NCBI GenBank assembly: GCA_002450015.1
Contig: DJYG01000054.1
Location: 1-53,629, forward strand
Length of the DNA: 53,629 nucleotides
Source of the DNA: Cyanobacteria bacterium UBA6984
GTDB lineage: Bacteria > Cyanobacteriota > Vampirovibrionia > Gastranaerophilales > Gastranaerophilaceae
Reading direction: 5' to 3'
The translations under genes and the position numbers were made by a program. The stretch's first letter is position 1, and each line of letters opens with the position of its first letter. Positions 41,791 through 50,919 of the stretch are shown in pieces. The notes beneath the pieces were generated by a model, which saw nothing but the letters and a program-made list of their open reading frames with translations, did not search any database and was not told where the DNA came from.

Positions 41791-43923
41791 TTATCTGGCA
41801 TTTGCTGAAAACGCTTTTAAATCTTTTAGTCTTGTCTGTGCATATTTTTTGTAATCATCATTTTCAGGTGAGTTATCTACAAATTTCTTGTAATATAAAT
41901 AAGCATTTGAATATTGTCCAAGAACATCATAAGCTGTTGCAATCAAATAATTTGAAATAACTAAATCTTTATTGTATTCAACTGCTTTTTTGTATTCTTC
42001 TATGGCATTTAAAGGTTTTTGCTGTGCATCATATATCAATCCTCTATAATAGTATGCATAAGCATTTTTATTGTCTTCTGTTAATATCTGGCTAATAATT
42101 TTTAATGCTTGTTCATAGTTTTTTGCGTTATATAAATCTATTACTTTATTTATTAGCAAGACATTATTTTGTTCCACTACTGTCGCTAATAAATCTTCTG
42201 CATTAATATTTTTTGGATTAATTTTTATTGCGTTTTGCAAATAAATTTTTGCAGAAGTCCAATTTTCTTTTTCTGCATAAAGCACTCCGATATAATAAGC
42301 TACATCAGAATCATTTTTGTCCTTGTCCAGTGCTTTTTTATAATACTCTATTGATTTATCAATGTTGTTAAGCCCTTTGTAACAAGCTGCAATTGCAATA
42401 AGTACGTCTTTTTCAGGCGGATATATTGTTAAATACAAATTAAGTGCTTTTTGGTATTCATTATTTGTAAAGTACTTGTTTGCTTCCTCATACTTCTTTG
42501 CAAAAGATAATTCTTTTACTTTATTATATGTAGTTTGTAGTGACTCATCTTTTGGAAATCTTGCTTTTGCTCCGTCAAGGTATTTTTGTGCATTGTCAAA
42601 ATCTTGCATTTCTGCGTAGGTTAATGCAATATTTTCATATACTTCAGGATTATTTGCGTCATATTTTAATACTTCTTTGTAACAAGAAATCGCATCTTCG
42701 TATTTTTTGTTTTTATGAAGATCCTTAGCATAGTCATACATTGCGTTAACGGATGATTTGTCAACAGAGGCATCTGCGCTGAATGTTTTAATCATTTCTT
42801 CAGGTGTCATGTCAGATTTCATTAATGAAAACATTTCTTGCTTTGCAATTTGTGATGTAGGGTCTATGCTTAAAACCTTTTTGAAAGCTTTTAGAGCTTC
42901 TTCTTTTTCTCCCAGCTCTTTAAGTGCTTGAGCTCTATACAAGTTAGCTTCAAGGTGATTTGGATATAAAGTAATTATTGAATTGTATGCTGATAATGCA
43001 CTATTAAAATCTTTTTTCTGTTGATATAATGTTCCCATATTTAGACGAGTAGTAACATTTGACGGATCAATTGTTTCAGCTGCCTTATAGTATGTTAATG
43101 CTGCGTCATATTTTTTTTGTTTTTGTAAAATTGCTCCTAAATTTGTGTTTAATTCAGCACTGTTTGGAGATGCTGCTAGTTTTTTTGTATATATTTTTTC
43201 TAAGGCATAAAGTACTTCTGAGTTATCAGAACCCTTTGCAAGTATAGTGTTATATTCTTGAACGGCTACGTCATCTTGTCCAAGTTTATCAAGTATTCTT
43301 GCATATTTAAGTCTTAATGCTACATTATCAGGATCAATTGCTACTGATTTTTGATAGTATGTAACGGCTTTTTTGTTATTATCCAGTACTGACATTATAT
43401 CGCCGATATTTGAATAAGCATGTTTTTTTATATTGTTATCACCGGATTCTGCTGCTGCAAAAAATTCATAACCTGCTGCAGGTAAATTCCCGTTTTTTCT
43501 TAAATCAACCCCTCTATTATATCTTTGTTGTGCTGATTTTGACTGTCCTAAAGAATTCATGCATTGTTCAAGGTTTTCAATAGTTGTTGGTATTGCACTT
43601 GCTGTTGATGCCGCATCTTTGTCTTCAGGATAGTATTTTAGGTAAAAAAGAGCAGCTCTGAAATCATTTGCTGATTTTTCATAATTATTTTCGCTGTTAG
43701 CATAATATGTACCCCTTGCCAGATACGAATTTATTAATCCTATCCTTGCTGAATTATCCAAATAGTTTATGCGTAGTGCTTTTTTAAATTCTGATATTGC
43801 GCTTGAATATTGTGATGAATTTAGGTAATTTTGTCCATTATCGTAATATGTTTTAAAATTATCAGCGAAAACAGCATTTGCCGCAAACAATATCAGACAG
43901 CATAAAATTAATTTTTTTTTCAT
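41791..43923 (-). CDS. Large secreted TPR-repeat protein
   Basis: 710 residues. Sec signal peptide (MKKKLILCCLILFAANAVFA, cleavage likely after residue 21) followed by a dozen or more TPR units (for example YLNSSQYSSAISEFKKALRI, YYQKSVAIDPDNVALRLKYARIL, YEDAISCYKEVLKYDANNPEV, YYIGVLYAEKENWTSAKIYLQNAIKINP). An all-helical periplasmic scaffold. Its partner is unknown; envelope assembly or secretion are typical roles for such proteins. AAAGGGG lies 7 nt before the ATG. It leads into dus on the minus strand. Confidence 0.88.
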   Translation of the reverse strand: MKKKLILCCLILFAANAVFADNFKTYYDNGQNYLNSSQYSSAISEFKKALRINYLDNSARIGLINSYLARGTYYANSENNYEKSANDFRAALFYLKYYPEDKDAASTASAIPTTIENLEQCMNSLGQSKSAQQRYNRGVDLRKNGNLPAAGYEFFAAAESGDNNIKKHAYSNIGDIMSVLDNNKKAVTYYQKSVAIDPDNVALRLKYARILDKLGQDDVAVQEYNTILAKGSDNSEVLYALEKIYTKKLAASPNSAELNTNLGAILQKQKKYDAALTYYKAAETIDPSNVTTRLNMGTLYQQKKDFNSALSAYNSIITLYPNHLEANLYRAQALKELGEKEEALKAFKKVLSIDPTSQIAKQEMFSLMKSDMTPEEMIKTFSADASVDKSSVNAMYDYAKDLHKNKKYEDAISCYKEVLKYDANNPEVYENIALTYAEMQDFDNAQKYLDGAKARFPKDESLQTTYNKVKELSFAKKYEEANKYFTNNEYQKALNLYLTIYPPEKDVLIAIAACYKGLNNIDKSIEYYKKALDKDKNDSDVAYYIGVLYAEKENWTSAKIYLQNAIKINPKNINAEDLLATVVEQNNVLLINKVIDLYNAKNYEQALKIISQILTEDNKNAYAYYYRGLIYDAQQKPLNAIEEYKKAVEYNKDLVISNYLIATAYDVLGQYSNAYLYYKKFVDNSPENDDYKKYAQTRLKDLKAFSANAR

Positions 43924-44107
43924 TTACTTACCCCTTTATATGTTATTATTTTATAACGAGCATAAAATTATTGATATATACAGTTTACTAATATACATTT
44001 TGTGTAACGAATTGTAACAAAAATAGCAAAAACTGAAATCATGCAATTTTAAAAGTTTTTATATTAGTGTAAGGTATGTGGTAGTACCGGAAAGTATGAG
44101 GTGTATC

Positions 44108-44497
44108 ATGAGTTATGCAAGTACACAATTTTTATTAATTTCATACAAGAGTCAAAAGGCTGATGCTGAGTTCCAACTTGGTCAGGTTACTAACAAATAC
44201 AATGCTGCTGTTAAAAAGTCAGATAAAAAACTTGAAGATTTGGAAGCAGCAAAGGCACAGCTAGATTCTGCTTCTCCTGATTATATTGAACGTTGTAAAG
44301 AAGTTGAAAATGATTATAGAAATGGTGAAGGCGGTCTAGCAGATTTGGCTGCAGACGAAGAAATGTGGCAACAAGAAATGAGTAATTTGAACACAGAGAT
44401 TAAACAACTTGACGGTTATATTGAAAGTTGGCAAGCTAAATTGCAAACTGATGTTGCTAAGACTCACAACTATGGACCTGCTGCTTCAGGCGGTTAA
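44108..44497 (+). CDS. Small coiled-coil protein, function unknown
   Basis: 129 residues starting MSYASTQFLL. Most of the protein is charged helix with coiled-coil character (KYNAAVKKSDKKLEDLEAAK; MWQQEMSNLNTEIKQLDGYI), ending in a Gly/Ala-rich tail (AASGG). No signal peptide. The frame opens at a GTG (44078), but ATG 44108 has GAGGTG about 4 nt upstream. Monocistronic: a strong terminator follows. Its shape recalls small helical secretion substrates or needle-type proteins, but I cannot support that from sequence. The leader shares a 12-mer with the gene at 23458. Confidence 0.72.
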   Translation: MSYASTQFLLISYKSQKADAEFQLGQVTNKYNAAVKKSDKKLEDLEAAKAQLDSASPDYIERCKEVENDYRNGEGGLADLAADEEMWQQEMSNLNTEIKQLDGYIESWQAKLQTDVAKTHNYGPAASGG

Positions 44498-44516
44498 TAA
44501 AGTTTTTGAATTTAAG

Positions 44517-44539
44517 AAAGAGGCGAAAGCCTCTTTTTT
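44517..44539 (+). terminator. Rho-independent terminator after the coiled-coil gene
   Basis: 8-bp stem AAAGAGGC/GCCTCTTT (44517-44524 and 44529-44536) closed by a GAAA tetraloop and followed by more T residues. Textbook form. Confidence 0.92.
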
Positions 44540-44568
44540 ATTGTGAATTTTTATGAGAGAATATTTTT

Positions 44569-45552
44569 ATGACATATAGAAATGAATTATTAGGAGCTTT
44601 TATTGTACCTACTGGTATAGGTGCATCAATTGGGGGATATGCAGGTGATGCAAGTTGTTATGCTCGCATGTTTACTAGAATAGGAAATTTAATTGTAAAT
44701 CCAAATGTTGTAAATGCAGGTGGTTTTTCAGGTATTAATAGTAAAATGTTTTATGTCGAAGGACTGGCAATAGATGAATTTTTTAAAGGTAACTTTCAAT
44801 TAAGTGAAAGTTTTAACAATAAAATTGGAGTTATATTTGATAAAAGTATATCCGAAGAAGTTTTGAACATTCATATAAATACTATAAATGCGGTTAAAAC
44901 TGTATATGGATGTAATATTAAAAAATATATAGTAACAGACATGCCTGTCGGTGTTGATTTTTATGTTGATGACAGTGGAATTTCAACAGGATATGTTAAA
45001 AATCAGGAAACAATTTTAAGAGCCGCAAAAGAACTTGTAAATATCGGATGCGATGCTATTGCTATCGTTTGTTTGTTTAAAGATGAAGATAGTGCTAATT
45101 ATGCAAGCGGCATTGGTGTTGATCCTGTTGGTGGTGTTGAAGCAATAATATCTCATTATATAACCAGAGAATTACATGTTCCTTGTGCGCATTCACCTGC
45201 TTTTTTAGATTTTTCCATAACTACGAATATTGTTAATTCAAAAGCTGCATCAGAATATATAACACCAACATTCTTACCTTGTATTCTTTTAGGTTTGAGT
45301 AATGCACCAAAAATTAATAATAATGGTAATATAACCTTAAGGAATTTGGATTATTTAGTAGTTCCGTTTAATGCGGTCGGTTCTATACCTGTTTTTGAGG
45401 CAATAAAAAATAATATACCTGTATATGCAATAGAAGAAAATGTTACTGTTCTTAATGTAACAAACGAGTCAATTAACGCAACATGTGGTATAAATATATT
45501 AGGTACTTACAAAGAATGTTTGGAGCATATTCAGAATGAATATAAAATTTAA
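44569..45552 (+). CDS. DUF3326 family protein
   Basis: 327 residues. Signature stretch FIVPTGIGASIGGYAGDAS near the N-terminus, then NLIVNPNVVNAGGFSG, MFYVEGLAIDEFF, CDAIAIVCLFKDED, GVDPVGGVEAIISHYITRELHVPCAHSPAF and a C-terminal FLPCILLGLSNAP. This matches DUF3326, a family I know from cyanobacteria, with no established function. It is a useful lineage marker here. ATG preceded by GAGAGAA. It overlaps the pilin-like gene by 17 bp. Confidence 0.88.
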   Translation: MTYRNELLGAFIVPTGIGASIGGYAGDASCYARMFTRIGNLIVNPNVVNAGGFSGINSKMFYVEGLAIDEFFKGNFQLSESFNNKIGVIFDKSISEEVLNIHINTINAVKTVYGCNIKKYIVTDMPVGVDFYVDDSGISTGYVKNQETILRAAKELVNIGCDAIAIVCLFKDEDSANYASGIGVDPVGGVEAIISHYITRELHVPCAHSPAFLDFSITTNIVNSKAASEYITPTFLPCILLGLSNAPKINNNGNITLRNLDYLVVPFNAVGSIPVFEAIKNNIPVYAIEENVTVLNVTNESINATCGINILGTYKECLEHIQNEYKI

Positions 45553-46918
45553 TGGGCAAAATATTGCTGCAGTATCCTTGATAGAAATCATGATGATATT
45601 TGCGATTATAGGTATAGTTACAACAGCTTGCTTGGGTTTGGCAAAACCTAAGTATGAGTATATGAAAAAGATTAAATTGTATTCTGCTTTTGAAATGCTA
45701 GAAAATGCCGGTGCAATTATTGCAAATGAAGGGCATATTGATTATACGACTGATATAAATACGTGTACAAATAGGAATAGCTCTCCATACTATTGCAACG
45801 ATTATAATGGTAGGTATCCTAATTTAAATAATCAATTACCTAAAGTATCTGCAAGAGCAACTTCTAACTTGGACTCGTCCTACAATGATCCGGGGATAAA
45901 TAATACAATTTATAGCTCTTTATCTGCAACAGAAAAGGCTCAATTTAAGTATCTGCAAGGTGGATTATGTCAAAGATTGGTAAAAGTTTTATCCGCAAGT
46001 TCAACATCAAGTTGTGGTGATGATATATCAAGTACAAGATTGATAGATGACAATTCAAGTTATCCGCATGACTTTAGTGATAAAACGCCTATGATATATC
46101 TGCCAAACGGTATGGCTATTTATCTTTCAAAACATTTATTTAATGACTTTCAACATACAGATTTGTCGTATAAACGTTTTATTGTAATTGCTGATCCACA
46201 AACTGAAAAATATAGTGTTAATTGTAATAATTCAAGCTATGAAACATTAGTTCATAATGATTATGAATCAGATATAATGAATTATATGTACAATGATATG
46301 ATTGAACCTGAATTTGAAGATTACTTAAATGTAAATAGTAATATTAGTAGTAATTATAATCATTATATGTTTATGCCAAATGAATCAAGGTTAGCTGCTG
46401 TTCGTCAAATTAATAAAAATACGTCAATAGATTCTGTTGTTGATTCTTATTTGCCAAAAGTGTGGTCAAAGAACAAAGACTACTTTCAAATATATGTTGA
46501 TATAAACGGAAAAATGACGGAAGGTTATGAAAAACAATGCGGACCTGACAGGTTAAATGAGGATATATTTGTATTTAGAATGTACAGAGATGGTACGGTT
46601 ATTCCAGATTATCGTTCTGGTTTTCCGATGAAATATTTAACTGCAAAAGTTTTAGTAAGAAATGAAAATGACGCAAAAGGCAGATTTAGGTCAGCAGGTG
46701 TTGCTTATTCTATAAAACCGATAGTATTTGCCAGATGCTACGCAAATATGATGGGAAGCTATTCATCTCATTACAATTTTGATTTAATGGGTATTTGTAC
46801 TTATGGCGCAACAGGTGATGCTTCAAATGGTATAAAGCCTTTAAATGAATGTATTTCAGCTACGGATGATTCTTTATGCAAGGTTATCATAAATAAGCCA
46901 AGCTTCTTATTGAGATAG
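45536..46918 (+). CDS. Type IV pilin-like / pseudopilin protein
   Basis: 460 residues. N-terminal prepilin pattern: short basic/polar leader, then VSLIEIMMIFAIIGIVTTA with Glu at +5 if cleavage is just before Val. The residue at -1 is Ala instead of the usual Gly. A long Cys-, Ser- and Asn-rich extracellular part follows (several CxN/SC pairs suggesting disulfides). It is much larger than a major pilin, so a minor pilin or surface adhesin is likely. Starts inside the DUF3326 gene (17-bp overlap). Its stop is 2 bp from the convergent priA stop. Confidence 0.78.
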   Translation: MNIKFNGQNIAAVSLIEIMMIFAIIGIVTTACLGLAKPKYEYMKKIKLYSAFEMLENAGAIIANEGHIDYTTDINTCTNRNSSPYYCNDYNGRYPNLNNQLPKVSARATSNLDSSYNDPGINNTIYSSLSATEKAQFKYLQGGLCQRLVKVLSASSTSSCGDDISSTRLIDDNSSYPHDFSDKTPMIYLPNGMAIYLSKHLFNDFQHTDLSYKRFIVIADPQTEKYSVNCNNSSYETLVHNDYESDIMNYMYNDMIEPEFEDYLNVNSNISSNYNHYMFMPNESRLAAVRQINKNTSIDSVVDSYLPKVWSKNKDYFQIYVDINGKMTEGYEKQCGPDRLNEDIFVFRMYRDGTVIPDYRSGFPMKYLTAKVLVRNENDAKGRFRSAGVAYSIKPIVFARCYANMMGSYSSHYNFDLMGICTYGATGDASNGIKPLNECISATDDSLCKVIINKPSFLLR

Positions 46919-46920
46919 GC

Positions 46921-49119
46921 TTAAAGTATATCTATCGGATCAACATCAACTGTTAGTTTTATATCTTTTGGTAATACTATTTGGTGTATAAATCTTGATA
47001 CAAAGTCGTGTCCTTTTTCGTGCATTCGATTTTTAATCAGGATTTGAAATCTGTATTGCCCGTTTAGTCGTTCAAAGACACACATTGTAGGACCTAAAAC
47101 TTCCAATTTTTCAGATATTCCAAATTTATCTACCATAGTATTTAGTCTTAGTGCTATTTCTTGGGCAGCTTTTTCGGCTCTAAAATTATTTTCACAACTT
47201 AGTATAAAACGGATAATTTTTGAAAATGGTGGATATTCAAATTCTTCGCGTGATACAATTTCTGTTTCATAAAAATGCTTATAATTTTGTTCTCTTGCAG
47301 TTTGAAGGGCATAAAAATCAGGATTGTAAGTTTGAAAAAGAACATTCCCTGTAAATTCACCTCTGCCTACACGTCCAGCAACTTGTGTTAAAAGTTGGAA
47401 ACCTCTTTCAGACGCTCTGAAATCAGGCAAATTAAAACTAGCATCTGCACTTATCACACCAACAAGCGTAACATTAGGATTATCAAGTCCTTTTGCTATC
47501 ATCTGTGTTCCTACAAGTATGTCTATTTCTCGATTTTGAAATTTGTTTAATATTTTTATATGTTCATTTTTTCTTGTAAGCGAGTCACTGTCAATTCTTA
47601 CTATATTTGCATCTTTAAATATTTCTTTTAAAAACATTTCAATTTTTTGTGTACCTGTTCCTGAATTATGTAATGCATCTGAGCCACATTCAGGACATTC
47701 TTCCGGAAACGACATTGTTTGATTACAATAGTGACACCTTAATCTATGGTCAGCTGAATGCCAAATCATCGGTATTGCGCAGTTAGGACATTCAATAACA
47801 TGTCCGCATGCTTGACACTGAGTATATGTTGAAAATCCTCTGCGATTTATTAAAATAATAACTTGTTGACCTTTTTCAAGTGTATCTTTTATTTCAGTCT
47901 GTAATGGTTTTGAGATTACTCCTCTGTATGCAGCTTGCATGTGAGTTTGCATATTTATAATTTGTGTTTTTGCAAGCGGGGCATTGTTATACCTGTGTTT
48001 AAGTTCGTATAAGTTATTTGTGTTAATTGCTTTATAGTATGTAGTTATGTCAGGTGTTGCAGAGCCTAGGATAAGTTTTGAACCATGAAATTCAGCCAAT
48101 TTTTCTGCAACTAATCTTGCATCATATCTTGGTGCAGGGGACGTTTGTTTATATGCGCTTTCGTGCTCCTCATCAATGATTATAAGTCCAATATTTTTTA
48201 GTGGAGCAAATACTGCAGATCTTGCACCGGCTAAAATTTTTATTTCATTACGATATAACTTTTGCCATACATCATAGCGTTCACCCTCTGATATTGAGCT
48301 ATGCCATATAGCAATGTCTTCTATTCCAAATTTTCTTGCCAAGCGTTTCGTTAATTGTGAGGCTAAAGCTATTTCAGGTGCTAAAAATAAAACGTTTTTA
48401 CCTGATTTTATTGTATCTTGTATAAGTTTAAAATATACTTCCGTTTTTCCTGAAGCTGTTACCCCGTGGATTAATATTGGTTGGTTGCTTTTGTTTTTAG
48501 ATATTTTTTCATAAACACTTTTTTGTTCAAGGTTAAGTTCAAATAGTGGTTCTTGTTTTATGTCTGAAAAAATATTTAAAGGATTTCTGTATAATTCATC
48601 TTCTACAATTTTTAAACAACCAATGTTTTCTAATTTTTTTATCGTAGCTCTTGTAGTTTTTGCAAGTTTTTCAAATTCAGAAAGGTTAACCTTTTTAAAT
48701 TTTTCAAGTAAATTAAGTATTTCTATTTGACGCTTTGTTGCACCATCTTTTTTTATAAATTCTACTAATGATTCCGTTTTTGCATTTTTGTCAATTAATT
48801 TTAGTGGTATCGCCATATTTAAAACAGTTATAAAGTCGCAGCAGTAGTAATTCGCAACCCACTCTAACAATTTTAAGTATTCAATAGAAAACAAAGGTTT
48901 TTCATCAAGAATTTTGTTTAATTTTTTAGCTTTAATTTCAGGGGGTAAATAATCTGAAAAACCAACAATAAACGCGTTAATTAATCCCTGACGACCAAAA
49001 GGAACTAAAACGGCTTGACCAATTTGAATTTTGTCCTTTATATCATCAGGAATTAAGTAGCTAAATGTTTTTACGCCTAAGCCCTTTATATTAACAAGGA
49101 CTAAAGCATATTTCGACAC
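46921..49119 (-). CDS. priA: Primosomal protein N' (replication restart helicase)
   Basis: 732 residues. N-terminal 3'-DNA-binding domain (VPFGRQGLINAFIVG). Helicase core with Walker A HGVTASGKTEVY (about 218-229), DEEHESAYKQ and GSATPDITTYY. The zinc-binding insertion has CQACGHVIECPNC and CHYCNQTM with PEECPECGS. Motifs V-VI include GTQMIAKGLDNPNV and QVAGRVGRGEF. Restarts stalled replication forks. It begins at a GTG that overlaps the PC4-like stop as TAGTG. Last gene of the nusB operon. Confidence 0.96.
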   Translation of the reverse strand: MSKYALVLVNIKGLGVKTFSYLIPDDIKDKIQIGQAVLVPFGRQGLINAFIVGFSDYLPPEIKAKKLNKILDEKPLFSIEYLKLLEWVANYYCCDFITVLNMAIPLKLIDKNAKTESLVEFIKKDGATKRQIEILNLLEKFKKVNLSEFEKLAKTTRATIKKLENIGCLKIVEDELYRNPLNIFSDIKQEPLFELNLEQKSVYEKISKNKSNQPILIHGVTASGKTEVYFKLIQDTIKSGKNVLFLAPEIALASQLTKRLARKFGIEDIAIWHSSISEGERYDVWQKLYRNEIKILAGARSAVFAPLKNIGLIIIDEEHESAYKQTSPAPRYDARLVAEKLAEFHGSKLILGSATPDITTYYKAINTNNLYELKHRYNNAPLAKTQIINMQTHMQAAYRGVISKPLQTEIKDTLEKGQQVIILINRRGFSTYTQCQACGHVIECPNCAIPMIWHSADHRLRCHYCNQTMSFPEECPECGSDALHNSGTGTQKIEMFLKEIFKDANIVRIDSDSLTRKNEHIKILNKFQNREIDILVGTQMIAKGLDNPNVTLVGVISADASFNLPDFRASERGFQLLTQVAGRVGRGEFTGNVLFQTYNPDFYALQTAREQNYKHFYETEIVSREEFEYPPFSKIIRFILSCENNFRAEKAAQEIALRLNTMVDKFGISEKLEVLGPTMCVFERLNGQYRFQILIKNRMHEKGHDFVSRFIHQIVLPKDIKLTVDVDPIDIL

Positions 49120-49361
49120 TATTCTTCTGCCTCAGTTGTAAATTCTTTTATTGCTTCATCTATTGCGTCACGTAAAATTTCTAAATTTTCAGGTGAGCAA
49201 GTTACTCCCTTTTTTGTTGGAAGCCAATTTTGTCCATCATCTGTTGTGTAGTGAATTCTTAAGTCTAAATAAGATTTACCTTTGTATTCATTAATAGAAA
49301 TTTGTAATTGTTCGGTAGCGCTTCTTGGTACTACAGCTATTAATTTTGGTTCTTGTGCCAT
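49119..49361 (-). CDS. PC4/YdbC-type single-stranded DNA-binding protein
   Basis: 80 residues: RSATEQLQISINEYKGKSYLDLRIHYTTDDGQNWLPTKKG followed by an acidic C-terminal helix. This is the bacterial PC4 coactivator (YdbC) fold, which binds single-stranded DNA as a dimer. AAGGAG lies before the ATG. Directly upstream of and overlapping priA; a link to replication restart or transcription is a reasonable inference from that pairing. Confidence 0.88.
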   Translation of the reverse strand: MAQEPKLIAVVPRSATEQLQISINEYKGKSYLDLRIHYTTDDGQNWLPTKKGVTCSPENLEILRDAIDEAIKEFTTEAEE

Positions 49362-49387
49362 TTTTATTCTCCTTATATCTAAAAAAA

Positions 49388-50011
49388 TTATATCACGGAA
49401 TTTATATAGTCAAATATTTTGTGAACAGGTTTTATTAATCTTTTTACATCAATATTTTCATCAAGTTCAAGCGTTATTGTCGGAATGTTTCTTTCAACAC
49501 CGCAGTATGTTCCAAAACTCCCCGGTGTTGGGTATCCTATATCTTCTTGTACAGGATAATCAATTATTTCAGATATTTTTTCGGCATATTGTAAAGCATC
49601 TCCGTCAAAATTAACTGTGCAAAACGGTGCGTGCAAAGATAAAATTAATTTAGGATTATATTCTGCAATAACATTAACCATAAATTGAGTTTCAATTTCG
49701 CTATTAGGTTTATTACCGCCAAAAAAAGTTTTGTCTTCTGTAATTTTCCAGTTTTTTGTCGGAAAATTACGGTTTAAGTCAACTCCATTTGAATTTTGAC
49801 GTTGATTTAATTTCATTCCATCTGGGTTTAAACAAGGAATAAAAATCATTTTTGAATTTTGATTTGACTTTAAATACTCTTTAATCAAAAAATCGCCTTG
49901 TGGTTCATCACCGTGAAAAACCCCAATAATAAGTATTGGCTTGTAGCATTCTTCTCCAACAAGCTCTATTTTATTACCAAGTTTTGATTTTGTTTCTTTT
50001 AATATTTTCAT
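49388..50011 (-). CDS. M14 family zinc peptidase (murein peptide amidase-like)
   Basis: 207 residues. Zinc site HGDEPQG (His33, Glu36), then NPDG, the substrate-binding GVDLNRNFP, third ligand His in SLHAPF, and catalytic Glu in TLELDE. Compact like MpaA, which cleaves the gamma-D-Glu-diaminopimelate bond of murein peptides, or like related succinylglutamate desuccinylase relatives. No signal peptide, so cytosolic, consistent with peptidoglycan recycling. ATG overlaps the ftsY stop (ATGA). Confidence 0.83.
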   Translation of the reverse strand: MKILKETKSKLGNKIELVGEECYKPILIIGVFHGDEPQGDFLIKEYLKSNQNSKMIFIPCLNPDGMKLNQRQNSNGVDLNRNFPTKNWKITEDKTFFGGNKPNSEIETQFMVNVIAEYNPKLILSLHAPFCTVNFDGDALQYAEKISEIIDYPVQEDIGYPTPGSFGTYCGVERNIPTITLELDENIDVKRLIKPVHKIFDYINSVI

Positions 50012-50919
50012 GAAAATAACGCATTAATAAAATCGTCAGGAATAAACTCTTTTAAGTCTTCCATTTTTTCGCCTACACCAATTAATTTAATCGGTAATTT
50101 TAATTCTTTTGCAATAGCAAGAACTATTGCACCCTTAGCTGAACCATCAAGTTTGGTAAGTGCAACGGATGTAAGGTTTACAGCTTCAGTGAATACTTTT
50201 GCTTGCTGCAGACCATTTTGTCCTGTATTTGCATCTAAAACAAGCATACATTCTCTCAAAGACTCAGGTGCTTTTTTATCAATAACTGATTTAATTTTAG
50301 ATAATTCTTCCATTAAATTAAATTTATTTTGTAATCTTCCTGCAGTATCCACAAGCAGAATATCATAATTTTCATTTTTTGCTTTTTCAATAGCCTCATA
50401 CACAACAGCCGCAGGATCACCTTTATCTTTTCTGACAATATCAGCACCGGCTCTTTCAGACCAAATATTTAGCTGCTCTTCTGCTGCTGCTCTGAATGTG
50501 TCAGCTGCGGCAACAAGAACTTTTTTACCTGATTGTCTGAATTGGTATGCTAATTTACCGATTAATGTAGTTTTGCCAACTCCGTTGACACCTGTAATAA
50601 AATATATGTTCAATCCATCTTCAATTTTTAATTTTGTATCTCCTGCTTGTTTCAGGGTATTAATAAAAGAGTCTTTTAAATATTTTTTGACTTCTGAAGG
50701 TTTAATTTTTGATTGATTCCTTAAATTATCCACTAATTCAGAAGCGTAATTTACACCTAAATCAGCAGAAATTAGCAAATCTTCCATATCTTCAAGCACA
50801 AATTCTGAAAATTCTTCTTCCTGCTCAACTGTTCCAACAACATTTCCAACAAGCGTTTGTGCTGTCTTTGAAACAGCGTTTTTTAGATTTTCAAAAGTAT
50901 TTGAGAAAAAATTAAACAT
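50008..50919 (-). CDS. ftsY: Signal recognition particle receptor FtsY
   Basis: 303 residues, NG domain only, lacking the long acidic A domain of E. coli FtsY. Seen: helical N domain, G1 GVNGVGKTTLIGKLA, AAADTFRAAAEEQLNIW, G3 LLVDTAGRLQNKFNLM, G4 TKLDGSAKGA, C-terminal GVGEKMEDLKEF. Docks SRP-ribosome complexes at the membrane. Start overlaps the nusB stop as TAATG. Confidence 0.96.
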   Translation of the reverse strand: MFNFFSNTFENLKNAVSKTAQTLVGNVVGTVEQEEEFSEFVLEDMEDLLISADLGVNYASELVDNLRNQSKIKPSEVKKYLKDSFINTLKQAGDTKLKIEDGLNIYFITGVNGVGKTTLIGKLAYQFRQSGKKVLVAAADTFRAAAEEQLNIWSERAGADIVRKDKGDPAAVVYEAIEKAKNENYDILLVDTAGRLQNKFNLMEELSKIKSVIDKKAPESLRECMLVLDANTGQNGLQQAKVFTEAVNLTSVALTKLDGSAKGAIVLAIAKELKLPIKLIGVGEKMEDLKEFIPDDFINALFS

